DNA of 64,000 bases from an uncultured Ferrovum sp. (GTDB lineage: Bacteria > Pseudomonadota > Gammaproteobacteria > Burkholderiales > Ferrovaceae). The position numbers were made by a program, and so were the translations under genes. Positions 17,134 through 27,099 of this stretch are shown in pieces. The stretch lies in NCBI GenBank assembly GCA_903893215.1, contig CAITLJ010000035.1:93172-157171 (forward strand). The letters are read 5' to 3'. Position 1 is the first letter of the stretch. Every line of letters begins with the position of its first letter. The notes beneath the pieces were generated by a model that worked only from the letters and a program-made list of their open reading frames with translations, did no database searches and was not told the origin of the DNA.

Positions 17134-17883
17134 TCAGGCGCCGAGCGGCAGACGCTGGGCAAACCAGACCGGCAGTCCCGCATCGACAATCTGCCGTGCC
17201 ACCAGGTCCACATCGTAAGCCACGCGGTGGAAAGTCAGCGCTTCGCGCTGCAGGTCCAGCAGCAGCCAGGCGGCAGCAGGATTGCCGTCGCGCGGTTGCC
17301 CCGCCGAACCAGCAAGCGCCACCCAGCGCCTCGCACGGGAGAGCAACACTTCGGCTCCCGGTACCGGCTCAAACTGACCCGGGGTGACGTCCGCACCAGC
17401 ACGGTGAAACAGCATCTGACGATGCACATGACCAAACACTCCCAGCCGCACCCCCGCCGGATAGGCATCCAGGCAGGCCGCGGCGTTTCGTGTCGAGTCG
17501 ACGTAAATCCAGCGCTCGGGTTGCTCGGCACTTGCGTGTGCAAACAGCACCCACTCCTGCCGCAGCGTGAGTGGCAAGGCAGCCAGAAAATCGAGTGCAT
17601 CTCGGGTCAGTTGCGTGCGTGTCCATTCGGCCGACACCCGTGCCTGCGGATTGAAGCCGGCCGTGCTGCCCAGCACACCGTCCTCGTGATTGCCACGCAC
17701 CACCAGCGCGCCCCGCGCCTGCAGGCGCATCACCTGATCCATCACCTGCTGCGGCTCGGCGCCGTAGCCGACAAAGTCACCCAGCAGAGCGAACTGGTCG
17801 ACGCCCAGCCGGTTGGCATGACGCACGCAGGCCTGCAAGGCTTCATGGTTGCCATGGATGTCGGTGATGACTGCAATGCGCAT
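17134..17883 (-). CDS. Calcineurin-like metallophosphoesterase (YfcE/MJ0936-like)
   Basis: 249 residues. The binuclear-metal motifs appear in order: DIHGN (D8, H10), GDFVGYG, GNHEDG, LFAHAS and FGHVHRQ. This layout fits small cytoplasmic phosphodiesterases/phosphatases of the Icc-YfcE group; the natural substrate cannot be read from sequence. Start at ATG 17883 (MRIAVITDIHGN) puts the first motif at the usual distance; the upstream in-frame extension to 17928 adds a non-conserved segment. Forms a two-gene operon with the pseudokinase behind it, suggesting a phosphorylation- or nucleotide-related role for both. Confidence 0.88.
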   Translation of the reverse strand: MRIAVITDIHGNHEALQACVRHANRLGVDQFALLGDFVGYGAEPQQVMDQVMRLQARGALVVRGNHEDGVLGSTAGFNPQARVSAEWTRTQLTRDALDFLAALPLTLRQEWVLFAHASAEQPERWIYVDSTRNAAACLDAYPAGVRLGVFGHVHRQMLFHRAGADVTPGQFEPVPGAEVLLSRARRWVALAGSAGQPRDGNPAAAWLLLDLQREALTFHRVAYDVDLVARQIVDAGLPVWFAQRLPLGA

Positions 17884-18088
17884 GAGCGGGTGTACCTGCC
17901 GCAGGTGGGAGGATAAGGTGACAGCCACAGGAACCGATGCTGCGTTGCCGTACAGACAGGCGCAGCAGGCAATGCTGCAAAGCTATAAGCTTTGTGCCGG
18001 GACGGCAAGCCTGCGTGTCGTCCGCCAGCATCTGCATTGCCAGACACAGTGCATCCATTCCAATCCAACGAACGGCCGGACCCACCGC

Positions 18089-19258
18089 ATGCTGCAGCCC
18101 CTGCATCTTCAATCCCGACTGCCTGATGTGGGCGTCACCATCTTCACGCGCATGAGCCTGCTGGCACAGCAGCATGGCGCCATCAATCTTTCGCAGGGTT
18201 TTCCGGACTACCCCGGCCCCGCCGCGCTGATGGAAGCCATGGTGGATCACCTGCGCGCCGGCGACAACCAGTACGCCCCGATGGCCGGACTGCCCCGCCT
18301 GCGCGAGGCGATCGCGGCCAAGCAGGCCATGCTGTATGGCGCGCACTACGATCCGGACCTGGAAATCACGGTCACCGCCGGCGCCACGCAAGGGGTATAC
18401 ACCGCGATCACCTGCATGACCCGGCCCGGTGACGAGGTGATTGTGTTCGAGCCAAGCTTTGACAGCTACGTGCCGGGTATCCGTCTGGCCGGCGGCATCC
18501 CGGTGCCCGCCCGACTGGACGCCGATTACCGGCCGGACTGGACTGCACTGGCGACCCTGATCACGCCGCGCACCCGGCTGATCCTGATCAATAGTCCGCA
18601 CAACCCAAGCGGACGCTGCTGGCAGACCAGCGACCTCGACCGTCTGGCTGGCCTGCTGCGCGGCACCAACATCGCGCTGATCAGCGACGAAGTCTACGAG
18701 CACATGGCGTTCGACAACCGACCCCACGCCAGCGTGGCGGCGCATGCCGGATTGCGTGATCGCGCCTTCGTGATTTCCAGTTTCGGCAAGACCTATCACG
18801 TCACCGGCTGGAAAGTGGCGTACTGCTGCGCACCCCGCGCCCTGAGCGAGGAATTCCGTCGCAGCCACCAGTTCATCACCTTCTGCGTCCATACGCCAAG
18901 CCAGCACGCCCTGACCGATTTCATGCAAGCCAGGCCGGACTGGTATGCCGAACTGACAGCGTTCTATCAGGCCAAACGGGACCTGTTCCGCAGCGCCATC
19001 GCCGACAGTGGCCTGCACCTGCAACCCTGCGAAGGCACCTACTTCCAGCAGGTCGACTACGGCCATCTGAGCGACCTGCCGGACCATGATCTGGCAAGAC
19101 GGCTGACGGTGGAAGGTGGCGTGGCCGCCATTCCGGTATCTGCTTTCTATCTGCAAGGCGAAGATCGCCGGGTGCTGCGCTTCTGTTTTGCCAAACGGAC
19201 CGAAACGCTTGAGGAGGGCGCACACCGGCTCAGACTGGCTATTAAAACGATCGTTTGA
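18089..19258 (+). CDS. PLP-dependent methionine aminotransferase (YbdL-like)
   Basis: 389 residues, fold-type I aminotransferase class I/II. Motifs: INLSQGFPDYPGP at the N-terminus, YAPMAGLPRLREAIA, VTAGATQGVYTAI, INSPHNPSGR (PLP phosphate/ring contact), ISDEVYEHM and the Schiff-base Lys in SSFGKTYHVTGWK. The FGKTYHxTGWK form is that of YbdL, which prefers methionine, histidine and phenylalanine, with a possible part in methionine salvage. Start at ATG 18089 (MLQPLHLQSRLP) fits homologue lengths; the open frame continues upstream but with unlike composition. The 205 bases before it hold no gene. Its 3' end overlaps a palindrome described separately. Confidence 0.9.
   Translation: MLQPLHLQSRLPDVGVTIFTRMSLLAQQHGAINLSQGFPDYPGPAALMEAMVDHLRAGDNQYAPMAGLPRLREAIAAKQAMLYGAHYDPDLEITVTAGATQGVYTAITCMTRPGDEVIVFEPSFDSYVPGIRLAGGIPVPARLDADYRPDWTALATLITPRTRLILINSPHNPSGRCWQTSDLDRLAGLLRGTNIALISDEVYEHMAFDNRPHASVAAHAGLRDRAFVISSFGKTYHVTGWKVAYCCAPRALSEEFRRSHQFITFCVHTPSQHALTDFMQARPDWYAELTAFYQAKRDLFRSAIADSGLHLQPCEGTYFQQVDYGHLSDLPDHDLARRLTVEGGVAAIPVSAFYLQGEDRRVLRFCFAKRTETLEEGAHRLRLAIKTIV
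19245..19256. promoter_or_regulatory. AAAC-N4-GTTT palindrome before fadH (PsrA/FadR-like operator)
   Basis: AAACGATCGTTT is a perfect 12-bp palindrome in the last codons of the aminotransferase gene, 41 bases before the fadH start. It fits the PsrA-type consensus (G/C)AAAC-N2-4-GTTTG(/C) except for the first flanking base. A sister site lies before the SDR gene at 60026. Confidence 0.5.
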
Positions 19259-19297
19259 TATGCTGCGGCACGCTCAATCAGCCCCTGCGGAGACTGC

Positions 19298-21328
19298 ATG
19301 CAACCCTTCCCGAACCTGCTGCGCCCACTTCAGGTGGGACACCTCACCCTGCCCAACCGGGTGTTGATGGGATCGATGCATACCGGGCTGGAAGAGCACC
19401 CGGATGGCATGCGTGCAATGGCGCACTTCTACGCCGAACGGGCCCGCGGGGGCGTCGCACTGATCGTCACTGGCGGGATCGCACCGAATGCCTCCGGGCG
19501 GGTGATGGAGGGCGGCAAGGTTCTGGAGACCCCGCGGGACGCACTGGAGCACCGACCGGTCACTGATGCCGTTCACGCAGCGGGTGGCCGCATCGCGCTG
19601 CAGATCCTGCATACCGGCCGCTATGCCCTGCAGGCTGATAATGTGGCCCCCAGCGCGATCCGTTCACCGATCACGCCGTTCACACCGCGCGCCCTCACCG
19701 ACGGAGAGGTAGAGCAGACCATCGAGGACTTTGTGCGATGTGCGGTGCTGGCACAAAGCGCCGGCTATGACGGTGTGGAAGTGATGGGATCGGAGGGCTA
19801 CCTGATCAACCAGTTCATCGCGGCCGCCACCAATCACCGTACCGATCCGTGGGGCGGCAGCTTCGCGGCGCGCATCCGCTTTCCGGTGGAAATCGTGCGA
19901 CGCATGCGCGCCCGGGTTGGCAGCGATTTCCTGATCATCTTCCGGCTCTCGATGCTTGACTTGGTCGAGGGTGGTTCCAGCCCCGCAGAGGTGGTCGAAC
20001 TGGCCCAGGCGATCGAGGCTGCCGGTGCTTCAATGCTGAATACCGGGATTGGCTGGCACGAAGCACGCATCCCGACAATCGCCACCTGTGTGCCACGCGC
20101 CGCCTTCACCTGGGTGACCGCCCGCCTGCGCGGCCTCGTGCGCATTCCGCTGATCACCACCAACCGGATCAACACCCCGGAAGTCGCCGAGGCAATCCTG
20201 GCGCGCGGTGACGCTGACATGGTCTCGATGGCTCGGCCATTCCTCGCCGACCCTGAGTTTGTGGCCAAGGCCGCGCGCAACCAGTCGGCGCAAATCAATA
20301 CCTGCATCGCCTGCAATCAGGCGTGCCTGGACCATATTTTCAGTGGCGAGCTGGCGAGTTGCCTGGTCAATCCGCGTGCATGCCGCGAAGAGGAATTCAT
20401 CGCTGCTCCCCCCTCTGCCCCCAAACGGGTGGCGGTGGTGGGTGGCGGACCAGCCGGACTGGCTTGTGCCAGTGAAAGCGCAGCGCGCGGACATCAGGTC
20501 ACGTTGTTCGAGGCGCAGGCCCACCTTGGTGGCCAGTTCAACCTGGCCCGCCAGATTCCCGGCAAGGCCGAATTTGCCGAAACCCTGCGCTACTTCGGCC
20601 AACGTCTGCAAGACACCGGCGTGACCGTGCAACTGGGACAGGCTGTCGATGCCCAAGCCCTGCTGACCGGGGGCTTCGACGACGTGGTGATCGCCACCGG
20701 GGTGCTGCCACGCCAGCCACAGATTGCCGGACTGGACCATCCGATGGTGTGCAGCTATGCCGACCTGCTCACCGGCCGGGCAAAGCCCGGGCGCCGCGTG
20801 GCCGTGATCGGTGCCGGTGGTATCGGCTTCGACGTGGCCGAGTTCCTGACCCATCCGGCAGAGGCCCCCGCCGAGCATAGCCCGGCGGCCTTGCAGCACT
20901 TCATGGCAGAGTGGGGCATCAGTCAGGATGGCGAGCGTGGCGGACTGCGCGAGCAAACCCCAGCGACACCGCCCTGCCAGGTGATCCTGCTGCAACGCAA
21001 GTCGGGCAAACCCGGGGAGCAACTCGGCAAAAGCACCGGCTGGATCCATCGCACGGCGCTGCGCCAGCGCGGCGTGAAAATGCTGGCTGGCGTGCATTAC
21101 GAGGGTATCGATGATGCCGGGCTGCACGTGGTGGTGGACGGCCAGCCGCGCACCCTGGACGTGGATCAGGTAGTGATCTGCGCCGGTCAGGAATCCCGTC
21201 GCGACCTGGTGGACGCACTGGCACCGCTGGGCGCGCGACTGCACATCATTGGCGGTGCTGCACGCGCGGGTGAACTGGATGCCAAGCGCGCCATCGAAGA
21301 AGGCACCCGGGTGGCGCTCCGCCTCTGA
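19298..21328 (+). CDS. fadH: FadH-like 2,4-dienoyl-CoA reductase (NADPH), FMN/FAD/4Fe-4S
   Basis: 676 residues, old-yellow-enzyme family with a fused flavoprotein half. TIM barrel with FMN (about 1-330) includes YDGVEVMGSEGYLINQF (proton-donor Tyr) and GIGWHEARIPT (active-site His). The 4Fe-4S ligands are in CIACNQACLDHIFSG and CLVNPRAC (C-x2-C-x3-C-x11-C). Two dinucleotide-binding loops follow, VAVVGGGPAGLAC and VAVIGAGGIGFD. Reduces 2,4-dienoyl-CoA during beta-oxidation of unsaturated fatty acids. Start ATG 19298 has GGAGA upstream. Probably under fatty-acid control, given the palindrome in front. Convergent with the amidase gene, 1 base between the stop codons. Confidence 0.92.
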   Translation: MQPFPNLLRPLQVGHLTLPNRVLMGSMHTGLEEHPDGMRAMAHFYAERARGGVALIVTGGIAPNASGRVMEGGKVLETPRDALEHRPVTDAVHAAGGRIALQILHTGRYALQADNVAPSAIRSPITPFTPRALTDGEVEQTIEDFVRCAVLAQSAGYDGVEVMGSEGYLINQFIAAATNHRTDPWGGSFAARIRFPVEIVRRMRARVGSDFLIIFRLSMLDLVEGGSSPAEVVELAQAIEAAGASMLNTGIGWHEARIPTIATCVPRAAFTWVTARLRGLVRIPLITTNRINTPEVAEAILARGDADMVSMARPFLADPEFVAKAARNQSAQINTCIACNQACLDHIFSGELASCLVNPRACREEEFIAAPPSAPKRVAVVGGGPAGLACASESAARGHQVTLFEAQAHLGGQFNLARQIPGKAEFAETLRYFGQRLQDTGVTVQLGQAVDAQALLTGGFDDVVIATGVLPRQPQIAGLDHPMVCSYADLLTGRAKPGRRVAVIGAGGIGFDVAEFLTHPAEAPAEHSPAALQHFMAEWGISQDGERGGLREQTPATPPCQVILLQRKSGKPGEQLGKSTGWIHRTALRQRGVKMLAGVHYEGIDDAGLHVVVDGQPRTLDVDQVVICAGQESRRDLVDALAPLGARLHIIGGAARAGELDAKRAIEEGTRVALRL

Positions 21329-21329
21329 T

Positions 21330-22880
21330 TCAGGCCTGCTGTTCGACGCGCGCCGCTTCGTAGTCCGGGTCGTCGTCGAGCGGGTCGCGCGACCACACCG
21401 GCGGCCGCCGGTGCGCCCAGGGACGCGCCTGCTCCAGTTGCGACGCCAACCGGAACAGGGTGCGTTCGTCGCCGGGGCGCGCTGTGAACATCACACCCAC
21501 CGGGATGCTGCCGCGGGTCCAGTGCAGCGGGACGCTCATCGAGGGCTGGCCGGCGACATTGGCTGGCATGGTCTGGCTGGCGTAGTCATAAACCCGTGCG
21601 GCGTTGTCGAGCACGAAATTGCGCCGGGTGCCGACCCGCGCCATGCCAGGAAGGTCCAGCAATCGCAGCTGGAAGCGCTCGATGGCACCGGGACGCAAGG
21701 CCCCAACTGGCAGCGGAGTGCTGCCGAGCGTGGACGTAAGCACCACGTCGTAGGGCGCCAGCGCAGTCAGCCAGCGCCGGGCAAACATTTCCAGCGCACA
21801 CCTGGCCTGCGCCGCTTCACCTGCACTGAAAGCCTCGGCCAGTCGCACCAGCCCCCAGGTTCGCAATTCGAAATCGCTGCGGCGCGCTGCGCGGTGCAGC
21901 AGACGCTCACCCTCGCGGCGGACCGCACCGATTTCGCCCGCCAGCAAGGTGGTGAAATCAACGATGAACTGCTCGCGATCGATTGGCAGCCGGATTTGTT
22001 CGACCTCATGACCAAGATCGATGAGCAGTTGCACGGTGGATTCAACCGCAGCACGGCACTCCGGATCGAGCGCCCGTCCCAGACCGGGGTCGGTGGACCA
22101 GGCCACGCGCAAGCGGCCAGGCGATTGTTGGGTGGCATCCAGATAGCTGCCGAGGGTGGGCGGCGGCTGGATCAGTTGCGCCACGTAATCGCCCTGCACG
22201 GCATCGAGCAGGGCCGCACTGTCGCGCACACTGCGCGTGATCGCGTGCTCGGCGATAAAGCCATGCCAAAGGTCGGCAGTGTCCGGTCCACCCGGGGTGC
22301 GACCACGTGAGGGTTTGAGCCCGAACAGGCCGCAGCAGCTGGCCGGAATACGGATCGAACCACCACCGTCGCTGGCGCTGGCCATCGGCACCACGCCGGC
22401 AGCCACCGCCGCCGCCGCGCCACCGCTGGAGCCACCCGGGCTGAGTTGCAGGTTCCACGGATTACGGCAGGGCCCGTGCAGCTCGGGTTCGGTAGAGGGT
22501 GTGATGCCGAACTCGGGCGTTGCGGTCTTGCCAAAGATATTCAGGCCTGCGCGCCGGTAGCGTGACACCAATTCGGATTCGCTGTCTGGCACATGATGGC
22601 GGAACAGACGGCTGCCGCTGCGCATCGGCACACCGGGTAATGCCAGGTTGAGATCCTTGAGCAGGAAGGGAACGCCGTGGAAGGGCCGACCCAGCTGATT
22701 GCCACAGCCGGCGCGGGCATGTTCGTAGAGCGGCTCGATCACGGCGTTGATCTGCGGATTTACCCGCTCAAGACGCCGAATCGCCTCATCCAGCAGCTCC
22801 GCGGCACTCACCTCGCGCGCTGTGACCAAGGCAGCCAGCCCCAGTGCATCCTGATGTTCATAGTCGTAAGCGATGCTCAT
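21330..22880 (-). CDS. Amidase-signature hydrolase (6-aminohexanoate cyclic dimer hydrolase-like)
   Basis: 516 residues, amidase signature family. The Ser-cisSer-Lys triad is visible: K75 in PFLLKDLN, cis-Ser in [10 protein letters not shown] (151-152), nucleophile S175 in [10 protein letters not shown]. The order and overall length resemble 6-aminohexanoate-cyclic-dimer hydrolases and related broad amidases rather than GatA (there is no partner GatB/C). No signal peptide. Its ATG overlaps the nadC stop by 4 bases, so the two are co-expressed; whether the amidase supplies nicotinate-type substrates to NAD metabolism or is a chance neighbour cannot be told. Confidence 0.88.
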   Translation of the reverse strand: MSIAYDYEHQDALGLAALVTAREVSAAELLDEAIRRLERVNPQINAVIEPLYEHARAGCGNQLGRPFHGVPFLLKDLNLALPGVPMRSGSRLFRHHVPDSESELVSRYRRAGLNIFGKTATPEFGITPSTEPELHGPCRNPWNLQLSPGGSSGGAAAAVAAGVVPMASASDGGGSIRIPASCCGLFGLKPSRGRTPGGPDTADLWHGFIAEHAITRSVRDSAALLDAVQGDYVAQLIQPPPTLGSYLDATQQSPGRLRVAWSTDPGLGRALDPECRAAVESTVQLLIDLGHEVEQIRLPIDREQFIVDFTTLLAGEIGAVRREGERLLHRAARRSDFELRTWGLVRLAEAFSAGEAAQARCALEMFARRWLTALAPYDVVLTSTLGSTPLPVGALRPGAIERFQLRLLDLPGMARVGTRRNFVLDNAARVYDYASQTMPANVAGQPSMSVPLHWTRGSIPVGVMFTARPGDERTLFRLASQLEQARPWAHRRPPVWSRDPLDDDPDYEAARVEQQA

Positions 22881-23779
22881 TGCGTGCCCTCCACCACTAC
22901 CCGCAAAGAGTAGTCGGTTGCGCGCACATCCTTGGTCAGGCTGCCCACTGAAATGCGATCGACTCCAGTCGCTGCAATCACCGCAATGGTCTGCGCATTC
23001 ACCCCGCCCGAAGCTTCCAGCACCGCGCGTCGCGCGGTTTGCGCAACTGCCGCCCGCATCAGGTGCGGATCAAAATTGTCCAGCAGGATGTTGCGCGCGC
23101 CCGCCGCCAGCGCCTGCGCCAGTTCGTCGAGTGATTCCACTTCCACTTGCACATCCAGCGTCTGCGGTGCTGCCTGCGCTACCATGTGCGCGGCCGCCTG
23201 CAGGGCCGGTGCAATACCACCGGCAGCTGCAATGTGGTTTTCCTTGATCAGGATGCCATCCCACAAGGCCATCCGCTGATTGGCGCCGCCGCCCACCCGA
23301 ACTGCATATTTCTGCGCCTGCCGCAGCCCGGGCAGGGTCTTGCGCGTATCCAGCACCAGGCAGGCGTGCCCGTCTGGCGTCGCAGCGGCCACCAGCCTTG
23401 CCAGTTCGCGGGTACGGGTGGCCGTGCCCGAAAGCAGCTGCAGAAAATTCAGGGCAGCCCGCTCGGCTGCCAGCACGGCGCGCGCATTGCCGCGGATCCG
23501 CAGCACCACCTGATCCGGTGCAAGGTCGGCCCCTTCGTCAAACAGCCAGTCCAGTGTGATGTCCGGATCCAGCGTGCGCATGCAGTCATCAAACCATGCG
23601 CGGCCACACAGCACAGCCGCCTCGCGCACGCGAAGTTCGGCCTGCACCGAGGCCCGGGCGTTGATCAGTTGGCCAGTCCAGTCACCGCGGCCAATATCCT
23701 CGCGCAAGGCATCCGCCACGTTGCGTTGCCGGGCCGCGACGAGGGATTCGTTTTCGGGATAACAGAAGACTTCAGACAT
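22877..23779 (-). CDS. nadC: NadC, quinolinate phosphoribosyltransferase (decarboxylating)
   Basis: Converts quinolinate and PRPP to nicotinate mononucleotide in de novo NAD synthesis. 300 residues. N-terminal EDIGRGDWTGQ, then the family block LDTRKTLPGLRQAQKYAV, GGGANQR, ILIKENHI, and C-terminal LEASGGVN and GVDRISVGSLTKD. Two ATG codons lie 9 bases apart; the downstream one (23779) has AGGA 8 bases before it and is chosen, the other at 23788 overlaps that sequence. Operon with the amidase gene. nadA and nadB are not in the window. Confidence 0.95.
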   Translation of the reverse strand: MSEVFCYPENESLVAARQRNVADALREDIGRGDWTGQLINARASVQAELRVREAAVLCGRAWFDDCMRTLDPDITLDWLFDEGADLAPDQVVLRIRGNARAVLAAERAALNFLQLLSGTATRTRELARLVAAATPDGHACLVLDTRKTLPGLRQAQKYAVRVGGGANQRMALWDGILIKENHIAAAGGIAPALQAAAHMVAQAAPQTLDVQVEVESLDELAQALAAGARNILLDNFDPHLMRAAVAQTARRAVLEASGGVNAQTIAVIAATGVDRISVGSLTKDVRATDYSLRVVVEGTQ

Positions 23780-23814
23780 CAGGAACATCCTGGCAAAACA
23801 ATCCGGACGGCCGA

Positions 23815-26238
23815 TTATGCCCCATTCTCTGGCGCCGCCCGATCATCCTGCGTGCCAGTCGCGCCTTCCGGTGCAACTCGCAGCATGGCCAGCACGCCCC
23901 CAGGCAGCAGGGGCTTTTCTGGTATCTGCTGGGCGCCGACCAAGCGCAGACTCAGGCCCGGCCGTCCCAGCAGCACCACGCGCAGACCGGGCATTGCCGC
24001 CAGCCGGGCATGCACTTGCGGCAGCCCGGCAAAGCCCTGCGCCAGAATGGCCAAGGCAAACGGTGCCTCCTCCAGCGCAGGCCCAAGATCATCGGCAAGC
24101 GCCACATGCCGCACCAGCGCACCGGCGGCATGCAGCATCCGTTGCAGACTGGCGGCCGCACCGTGATGGCTTTCGATCAGCAGCACACGCAAGGGCTGTG
24201 ACCGCTGAAGGACCGGTATCACGGGGGTCGCGTCGCTGATCGCCAGCGAGAGATCAAACTGAAAGCAGGTGCCCTGCCCGAGACGGCTGTCAACGGTGAT
24301 CTCACCGCCCAGCAGCTCGACCAGTTGCCGCACGATGGCCAACCCCAGGCCACTGCCGCCGAATTCGCTGGCTTGCAGTTGCTCTGCCTGACTGAAGGGT
24401 TCAAACAGGCGATCCACATCGCGCCCACTCAACCCTGGGCCGGTATCGCGTACCGAAAAGCGCAAGTCCACGCGGCGCTCCAGCGTCCTGAGGCACTCGA
24501 TCTTCAATACCACGTCACCGCGCAGGGTGAACTTGCATGCATTTTCGGTCAGGTTCACCAGCACCTGAGTCAGGCGCATGCCGTCACCGATCAGTACGGC
24601 CGGCGTTTGCGGGTCCAGGTCGCAGACCAGTTCGACAGGCTTGTCACCCAGTCGCGGCACGCTCGCCACCAGAACATCGTGCAGCACTGTCTCGATGAAG
24701 AAAGGATGACGCTCGACCACCAACCGGCCCGCTTCGATCCGCGACAGGTCGAGGATATCTTCCACCAGCCGCAGGAGACGATGCGCTGCACCGCTCGCCT
24801 TGTCGACCTGACCTTGCTGTGCCTCGGACAGCGGACTGCGGCGCAAGCCCGCCAGCAGGCCCAGCACGGCATTCATCGGCGTGCGGAACTCATGCGTCAT
24901 GCTGGCCAGAAAGACGGTCCTGGCGCGCGCTGACTGCGACGCCTCCTGATTGAGCTGGATCAGGCGGCGCTCCGAAGCCAGCAGCTCGCGTGTACGACGG
25001 TCCACAACGTCCCGGATGGCGCGCGCGCGATACAGGCTCTGGAACTGCAACCGGGCCAGCAGCAAACTGATCAGGAGCCCTGCCAGCAGCGTCACCCGAC
25101 TTGCGGTGCGCCCGGCGCGCAGATGTCCCTCCGGTGCCTGCACCACCGCCAACCAGTTGCGCCCGCCCAGTTCAAAGTGACGCTCCACGCGGAAGCCGTG
25201 CGGCACGGTGACCGGCACCTCACCCGCCACACCGGGTGGGTATAGCCTCTGCAAACCGTCAGGAGACTGCGCATCGAACAACCGCACCGCAAGCGTCTGG
25301 CGCTGCGGCTGGACGGCTTCGACAAGGCGGTCAACACGCAACACCGCCAGCACAAACCCCCGCAAGGCCGACGGGTTGACCGGCACCGACCCGGTCAACC
25401 CGTCGCCGGCCGAGTGCGTCATTTGCGTCGGGAGGGCATACACCGGACGCGCGAAGAGTACACCGGGTGCTGCCGACGGCTCCTGCACCAGCTGGATAGG
25501 GCCAGACAGCTGCAGCTCGCCACTCGTGCGCGCCGCCTGCAGCACCTGAAGGCTCACCGGGGTGGAGCCCAGGTCGAAACCAGACGCCCGCTCGTTGGAC
25601 AGTCTGGGCTCCACAAACCAGACCGGAAAATATTCGGCACGCGGCGTGATCGGCCGCAACTGCCCAACATGCACCGGATCCGCCTCCGTGAGCGCGAAAC
25701 CGGCAAAGCCATCGGCTGCAGCCCGCGCCTGGAGCACCGGCACGTCGTCTGGATGAATCAAGGGAACCCATTCCAGGGCACGGATCAGCGGTTGGCGCAT
25801 CAGGATGGCGTGCGTGCTGCGGGCAAATTCAGCGCGTGTTACCTCCTTGCGCTGATCAAACAGGTTCGCCACAGCCACCACACCGTCGACGGCACGCGCC
25901 AGATTCGCCTCCAGCAGCGTCAGGCGGGCCTCTGCCTCGCTGGCGAGCGAAGCCTGCGCGGCTTGATCCTCCAGCTGCCGCACCCGGATCACCAGCACCA
26001 GCGTCACCACCAGCCCCGCCATCAACACGGCCAGCCAGGGATGGGCAGCAGGTGCACGGACCACCCGCCAGGTATTCAGCACACGCGCCACGGCGCGGAA
26101 TCGATTCAGGCAGGCAAACAAGGTTTTCAAGGACGTGGCAAAAGTCGGAACGGGCAGTGAACGATGCGGGATGACCGGCAGACCGAATACCCGGGCGGGG
26201 CTGATCTTACTGAAAAAGCGACCTGACCCTGCCGACAA
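23815..26238 (-). CDS. CHASE-domain hybrid sensor histidine kinase with degenerate receiver
   Basis: 807 residues from the TTG at 26238; the true start is uncertain (no clear ribosome-binding site, GTG codons near residues 50-53 are alternatives). Order: membrane helix (about 69-87), extracytoplasmic CHASE sensor (about 105-310, with RALEWVPLI and PVYAL), second helix (about 382-398), linker, HisKA with phospho-accepting H449 in MTHEFRTPMNAVLG, HATPase with N box LTENACKF, G1 DTGPGL, F box LFEPFSQ and G2 GSGLGLAI, and a C-terminal receiver-like domain (about 683-785). That receiver lacks the phosphorylatable Asp (FALAILAQGF) and the acidic pair (LLIESHH). Divergent from the DHp-like gene; its partner is likely the neighbouring HTH-receiver protein. 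Confidence 0.88.
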   Translation of the reverse strand: MSAGSGRFFSKISPARVFGLPVIPHRSLPVPTFATSLKTLFACLNRFRAVARVLNTWRVVRAPAAHPWLAVLMAGLVVTLVLVIRVRQLEDQAAQASLASEAEARLTLLEANLARAVDGVVAVANLFDQRKEVTRAEFARSTHAILMRQPLIRALEWVPLIHPDDVPVLQARAAADGFAGFALTEADPVHVGQLRPITPRAEYFPVWFVEPRLSNERASGFDLGSTPVSLQVLQAARTSGELQLSGPIQLVQEPSAAPGVLFARPVYALPTQMTHSAGDGLTGSVPVNPSALRGFVLAVLRVDRLVEAVQPQRQTLAVRLFDAQSPDGLQRLYPPGVAGEVPVTVPHGFRVERHFELGGRNWLAVVQAPEGHLRAGRTASRVTLLAGLLISLLLARLQFQSLYRARAIRDVVDRRTRELLASERRLIQLNQEASQSARARTVFLASMTHEFRTPMNAVLGLLAGLRRSPLSEAQQGQVDKASGAAHRLLRLVEDILDLSRIEAGRLVVERHPFFIETVLHDVLVASVPRLGDKPVELVCDLDPQTPAVLIGDGMRLTQVLVNLTENACKFTLRGDVVLKIECLRTLERRVDLRFSVRDTGPGLSGRDVDRLFEPFSQAEQLQASEFGGSGLGLAIVRQLVELLGGEITVDSRLGQGTCFQFDLSLAISDATPVIPVLQRSQPLRVLLIESHHGAAASLQRMLHAAGALVRHVALADDLGPALEEAPFALAILAQGFAGLPQVHARLAAMPGLRVVLLGRPGLSLRLVGAQQIPEKPLLPGGVLAMLRVAPEGATGTQDDRAAPENGA

Positions 26239-26361
26239 ATTGCCGCCAGACCGCTTACAGCCATGCCGAAAGAAAGAGCCAGCAAATTTATTGACTAGGC
26301 ATTAAGTAAATCTTTGGCCTTCGCTATAGCGGCAGCGCCGGATGGTTTGCTACCCTCAGAT

Positions 26362-27099
26362 ATGGACATTGAACAACAAAAACTGCAAGCCATTGTCGAT
26401 CTGGGCTTGCTCACTCGGGTCGCTTGCCACGAAATCAACAATCTCGTGGCAAGCCAGCAAGGGTTTTTGCGCATCTTGCAACGGTCATCACCCGACGACC
26501 CCGGCCGGGGGCGCTGGCAGGAGCAATTGCTGGCGGTGAGCAACGAATTGGCCATCCTGGTGCGCGGGTTGCAGTCACGCGCGCATGCTTCGGCACCTTC
26601 TCCCGGGCTGAACCCTGGCTGGCAAGCCGGCAGCGCGGTGCGCGTGATTGCCGACGCGACCAGGGCCGCGGGTGCCGAACCGGGCGAACTGGAAATCCAG
26701 CGCATGGTCGGCCTGCTGGCCGAACTGGCTGCCCTGAACGAGCAGACCCTGCCCACGCATTGCCAACTCGGCGCCCTTCCCGATCTGGGCGGTGCTGGTG
26801 AACCTATTTTCGGTATGCTGGCCGACCCCTTCGAAGCGGTCGCGGTGAGCTTGACGTGCATGCAACCTGACCAGGCCGTCGAGGCGCTGCGTCGCGCCGC
26901 CGACGTGATCCTGCCGGGCGTGGCGGCCGGCGAGACGGCCTGGCGCTGCGCCTTGCTGGCGTCATTGCTGCGCCAGGCGAGCGCCGATGTGGTGGTTGAA
27001 CATGCCCACGAAGGAATAGTGCGACTGCACTTGCTGCTACCACGACGCGCCGCCCATGAGGCCTTGCCACGCAACACTAAACCCCCTATAGGGACTTGA
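26362..27099 (+). CDS. Histidine-kinase DHp-like protein, possible ChpT-type phosphotransferase
   Basis: 245 residues. Near the N-terminus LLTRVACHEINNLVASQQG resembles the H box of HisKA domains (candidate phospho-His H23 followed by E and N-N), then a second long helix. The remaining 170 residues contain none of the N, G1, F or G2 ATP-binding boxes of a kinase, and look at most like a degenerate ATPase fold ending in a beta strand (IVRLHLLLPRR). This two-part plan is like ChpT histidine phosphotransferases. It sits between a hybrid kinase and a receiver regulator. Start ATG 26362 is preferred over the upstream TTG at 26314; no strong ribosome-binding site for either. Function is inference from layout. 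Confidence 0.6.
   Translation: MDIEQQKLQAIVDLGLLTRVACHEINNLVASQQGFLRILQRSSPDDPGRGRWQEQLLAVSNELAILVRGLQSRAHASAPSPGLNPGWQAGSAVRVIADATRAAGAEPGELEIQRMVGLLAELAALNEQTLPTHCQLGALPDLGGAGEPIFGMLADPFEAVAVSLTCMQPDQAVEALRRAADVILPGVAAGETAWRCALLASLLRQASADVVVEHAHEGIVRLHLLLPRRAAHEALPRNTKPPIGT

Noticed and set aside
17987..18001. AAAGC-TATAA-GCTTT inverted repeat before the aminotransferase gene.
   Set aside because: Short arms, no -35 partner and no related site elsewhere seen; could be chance.
17849..18088. Upstream in-frame extension of the aminotransferase by 80 codons.
   Set aside because: Overlaps the phosphoesterase start region, has no homologous content, and the family N-terminus is reached from ATG 18089.
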